Positions 60,407 to 64,000 of a DNA stretch of 64,000 nt are shown here, piece after piece. The notes beneath the pieces are model-generated. The model saw only the letters and a list, made by a program, of their open reading frames with translations. It was not told the DNA's origin and made no database searches. The DNA is from Argentina anserina (taxonomy: Eukaryota > Streptophyta > Magnoliopsida > Rosales > Rosaceae), in contig NC_065874.1 of NCBI RefSeq assembly GCF_933775445.1, positions 8,327,001 to 8,391,000 on the forward strand, read 5' to 3'. The position numbers and the translations under genes were made by a program. Every line of letters begins with the position of its first letter. Positions within the stretch are counted from its first letter, which is position 1.

Positions 60407-61600
60407 TCATGAAGGTATATCAACATGTTTTTTGTGTGCCTCAGAATTACTTGAATGCGATTGTAATTAGTTTAGAAAAGTTGATAACTGGAATTCTCTC
60501 TCTGTGGCAGTAGGTGGCTGAAACAGCAAGTTTTCCTGGCAGAGTTGGGACAACTGAGGATTTTTGTGTGATTTGTGTCCCCCTGTACGAGAGAGTTCCT
60601 TAACCATCAACACATACGTCTTGTGGATTGTAGTTTGTGACTTATGTAATAGGTAATTGTTCAATTTGTACAGTAGGAGTCGCATTTATTTTGATATCTG
60701 ATGTTTATAATGTATATACAAGTTTTGTGTCGATTGTGATTATGAGATGTCTTCAGTGCTTACTGCTCTCTTTTTCATTTCTACAAGTAAAATTGTTTGG
60801 TTTTGACATGGAGTTGCCCTCATTCCTGCGCCAGGAAGGTGACTGCTTATTGTAGCGTACTAGCACCAGCAGTTTATTGCAATAATAATCTATGTATCCT
60901 CTTTCCTATAATACTCAGCTGTAGAATTTTTGTTTGTTTATTCTCAATGGGAGCAAAACAGGAAACACGATGTGTATCATTGTCCTTCAATTCACTGGCT
61001 TTGACATTCACTTAGACTAACAGAACAACTGAATAAGTTTCAGCCTCAGCCTCCGGCTCTTTATTGCGACAACAACAGCAGCTAATGGGTTCATTGCAGT
61101 TTCATATTTCGATCAGTTGAGCTAAGAAGGTACATTTCACAGCATATATACTGTAGCCTCACCTTTTTACATGTACATGTATATGATTGAAAAGTAAATC
61201 TGCAATTGATCTTTAACCACAGACCCCTCCATAAAAAATAAAGAACTAGTTAATTAAAGGTGCCCCTTCCAAGTTCGTTGCATTATTTGAACACTAATTA
61301 TCTTCGGTCGGGTTCCACTTTCAATCTAAATATGTCATCGAGTTGTTTAGTCTACAATGAGTTCCACGTTCATTACATTATGTACCTTTTTGACTACATA
61401 TTCGTGAATTTTTGGTTTTGTGGTCTGTAGGGTTACCTCAGTCAAAATAGTACCAAGATACGATCCTAGGATCCTTAAGTGAGAAGGAATCAGATATTTC
61501 TAATGAGTTCAATGATCATACTTGACATCTGACCAAACATACTAAAAAACGAGCTTCAGACTACGTTTGCCTAAGGATTAGACCATCTCAAGTGAGAACT
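60407..61600. other. 3' flank of receptor kinase 3, no gene seen
   Basis: The first part resembles the 3' flanks of copies 1 and 2 (for example AACTGAGG-TTTTTGTG-GATTTGT near 60,550, compare 55,850), so the duplicated unit extends at least 500 bases past the stop. After about 61,150 the sequence is unrelated AT-rich DNA without a recognised feature. Confidence 0.45.
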
Positions 61601-62437
61601 GAGAAGAAGGATTTGAGTGAATGGTGAAAGTCTTGAATATACCTATGTTTCAAATTTAGTGCTCACATAGTATACCGATAGAAAAATTAAACAAACCAAG
61701 AGAACACTAAGTTTAACGAGGTTCGACATAAATCTATGCCTATATCTTTCGAGAGACACCATGTTCTTCACTAAGAGAAATATAACAATACAAGCTGACA
61801 CAACCCACCCCAAAATATACCATAATATGAAGGGAGATCGTGCGGGGACCACAGTCAAAGATGATATACCGAAAATTTCGGCATAATAAGTAGCCAACTC
61901 AAGCTGCACAAAAAATCACTCCCAATAACTCAAATCCAACCTCAACACATGGAGCCACCATGCTCCCTAAACTTTCAACTCCATAAACACAATTAAAAAA
62001 TATAATTCAAAAAGTATGACGGAGTATGCCACGTTCGTTACCTAATCTCGTTGGACCCCAAGAGCTCGTAGCTTGTCTTATACCGCAACCGCCCAACCCA
62101 CTAAGACAAGATGACGGGGTCACAAAAATCATACAACATTCTATAAACGCTGGAATGTGTACATTTACACTTATAACGACAGTAAACACGAGACCATACG
62201 CCACTCGGCGAGTCACTAGTCCTCTCCTTTCTAATATCTATCGGAACTCTGCTAGTACATCTCCTCTCTTCTAGCGACTCGGTAATATCAATACCGCTTC
62301 TGGTTCATCCCCTCTCTTCCGGTTTCTCTTGTTCATCCCCTCTCTTCTCGTACCCTCGGTTCATCCCCACTCTTTCGGTACTCCCGGTTCAACTCCTCTC
62401 TTCTGATACCTCTGATTCATCCACTCTCTTCCGGTAC
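61601..62437. repeat. LTR-like debris ending in a ~28-bp minisatellite
   Basis: TTTAACGAGGTTCGACATAA (about 61,717) resembles a phrase common in plant LTRs, so this may be an eroded LTR; no ends were found. From about 62,262 to 62,437 there are roughly six degenerate units of ~28 bases with core GGTTCATCCCCTCTCTTCCGGTA. The minisatellite stops where the gypsy LTR appears to begin. Confidence 0.45.
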
Positions 62438-64000
62438 TGCCACACCCAAAACCGGGATTATGACTAATGTGGTGGATTTATAATAAGCAAATAGCAGAAA
62501 GTTCTATTAAAATAACTAAACATTCTTCTTTGTTTTATTTTATTTTAAAAGGAGTAGAGAAAGAAGTTAGAACTTGATAAGGTAATAGAGTAAGAAAATT
62601 GCAAACTAAAATATTGAAATGTGGCCACAATTTCAGTTCATGTACCGGACTTTTACAAATTTCCAATGAAACAACAAGATAGTATGATTGAAGATAAAGA
62701 GTGTACATTCATTCAAAACAAAGAACTTGTTTTTAAAACAACTCCACCACAATTCAGTACCAACTCTCCAGGTTTATACCTCAACTAGATATACAACATT
62801 TACATAGCAAAAATAAAAGTACATATCCTGGAATAGTAGTCTATCTACATCAACACAAAATGGTGGCCAAAGGAAACACAATCAAGCTTGCATTTCAAAC
62901 AAGGTAAGACTCCATATACTAGCATCTCAAGATAATTCAGGAAAACTGGAATCACTTCCACTATTTCTACCTGAAATCACAAATAAAAAGGGAATGAGCT
63001 TTACACGCTTAATAGGTACGATAAAACAATCGTCATAACAATGATTCTAGATTAGTACAAATTTCGAACGAATGAAGTAATTAGAAGTAAAAGGATAGTT
63101 GAAAAACTATGACTAGACAAACAAGGACAAAAAGACATAGTGATCTTTTTTTGAAAATTGTTGTTGGTAAGGTCTGAACAATTGGTATAAGACAAGAATT
63201 GAGACTTAGTATAGAAAGGAGTGAATACAATCAGTATGCTACTTCAATTAGTAAAGAAAGCTGCAGAGGAAGTGCTAATCGATATGCTACTTCACCAACT
63301 TTTTCTAAAATCTGAAATGGCCCAATGTAACGAGGTGACAACTTTCTTTTGCGACCAAATCTCTTAATACCATGACGTGGTGATACCTTTAGCAGTACAT
63401 GATCACCTAATTCAAAACTCAATGGTGTTCTTCTAACATCAGCATAACGTTTCTGGCGACTTTGAGCAGCAATAAAGTCGTTGTCGAATTACCTGAACTT
63501 GGTCAGCAGTCTCGTGCACCATATCAGGTCCTAACATTACCTTGTCTCCCACTTCAACCCAACATAATGGAGATCTACAAGGTCGCCCATACAACGCTTC
63601 ATAAGGAGCCATTTGAATGCTAGACTGATAACTATTATTATACACAAATTCCACCAATGGCAAGTGATCTTCCCAACTTCCCTTAAAGTCCAGAACACAA
63701 GTACAAAGCATATCCTTTAGGATTTGGATTGTCCTTTCAAATTGACCATCTGTCTGTGGATGAAATCCAGTGCTAAAACATAATTAGGTCCCTAAAGCAT
63801 CTTGCAGACCTTGCCAAAATTGAGATGTAAATTGGGAATCACGATCAGAAACAATCGATACCGGGACACCATGAAGTCTAACAACATTACGCACATATAA
63901 CTTACTCAAAGACTCTACAGAATCAGTCACACGAATGGGTTGAAAATGAGCAGACTTTGTTAATCGATCTACAATTACCCATACATAATCATGTCTCTGA
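62438..64000 (-). mobile_element. Ty3/gypsy retrotransposon, 3' part (truncated by window end)
   Basis: The boundary at 62,438 reads TGCCACACCCAAAACCGGG on the + strand, which on the - strand is an LTR 3' end of the form GGGTGTGGCA typical of plant gypsy elements. Integrase coding sequence occupies 63231-64000 on the - strand. The LTR presumably fills much of 62,438-63,200, but its other end was not identified. The remainder of the element would lie beyond the right edge of the window. Confidence 0.65.
63231..64000 (-). pseudogene. Decayed Ty3/gypsy integrase
   Basis: The - strand encodes the integrase core with the DDE pattern: [12 protein letters not shown] (first Asp), [15 protein letters not shown] (second Asp) and HPQTDGQFERTIQ (Glu), then the C-terminal part with GRPCRSPLCW and, in another frame, GDHVLLKVSPRHG and LSPRYIGPF. 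A TAA interrupts the core between the second Asp and the Glu (about 63,783), and a frameshift near 63,475 separates the C-terminal part. It is a transposon relic that cannot make the enzyme. Confidence 0.85.

Overview
This is a piece of plant nuclear chromosome. The genes are split by GT-AG introns, intergenic DNA is AT-rich, one gene encodes a plastid transit peptide, and the repeats (hAT transposons, truncated LINEs, Ty3/gypsy and a solo LTR) are those of plants. The gene families (CYP716 P450, G-type lectin receptor kinases, patellin, bHLH52/53 type) point to a eudicot, probably a rosid. Rosaceae is a guess that the sequence alone does not prove.

Layout. 1.4-11.5 kb: three lower-glycolysis genes in a row on the + strand: plastid phosphoglycerate kinase, cytosolic phosphoglycerate kinase with identical intron positions, and cytosolic pyruvate kinase. 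11.9 kb: tRNA-Arg(CCG), - strand. 12.1-15.9 kb (-): a patellin-like Sec14/GOLD protein of 1141 residues with a huge repetitive acidic N-terminus. 16.4-20.3 kb: a non-autonomous hAT element with an 8-bp target duplication, holding a nested solo LTR and a four-unit array of imperfect palindromes. 22.5-23.6 kb (+): a bHLH transcription factor. 24.3-29.7 kb (-): a 12-exon 3-mercaptopyruvate/thiosulfate sulfurtransferase. 31.2-39.9 kb: an EF-hand/zinc-finger gene and two decayed relatives (one split by a small hAT element), plus two 5'-truncated LINEs with target duplications. 40.7-42.6 kb (-): a CYP716-type P450. 43.1-46.3 kb (-): an intact mTERF gene and an mTERF pseudogene. 47.4-60.4 kb (+): a tandem array of three 7-exon G-type lectin receptor kinases. 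61.6-64 kb: LTR-like debris and the decayed 3' part of a Ty3/gypsy element (-).

How the genes relate. The two PGKs and the pyruvate kinase act in the same pathway: ADP-forming/ATP-yielding steps in plastid and cytosol. The EF-hand, mTERF and receptor-kinase blocks are local tandem duplications, each showing birth and decay. Apart from these I see no operon-like or pathway logic between neighbours. Exon boundaries were placed by eye from splice consensus and reading frame; each listed CDS closes to a whole number of codons.
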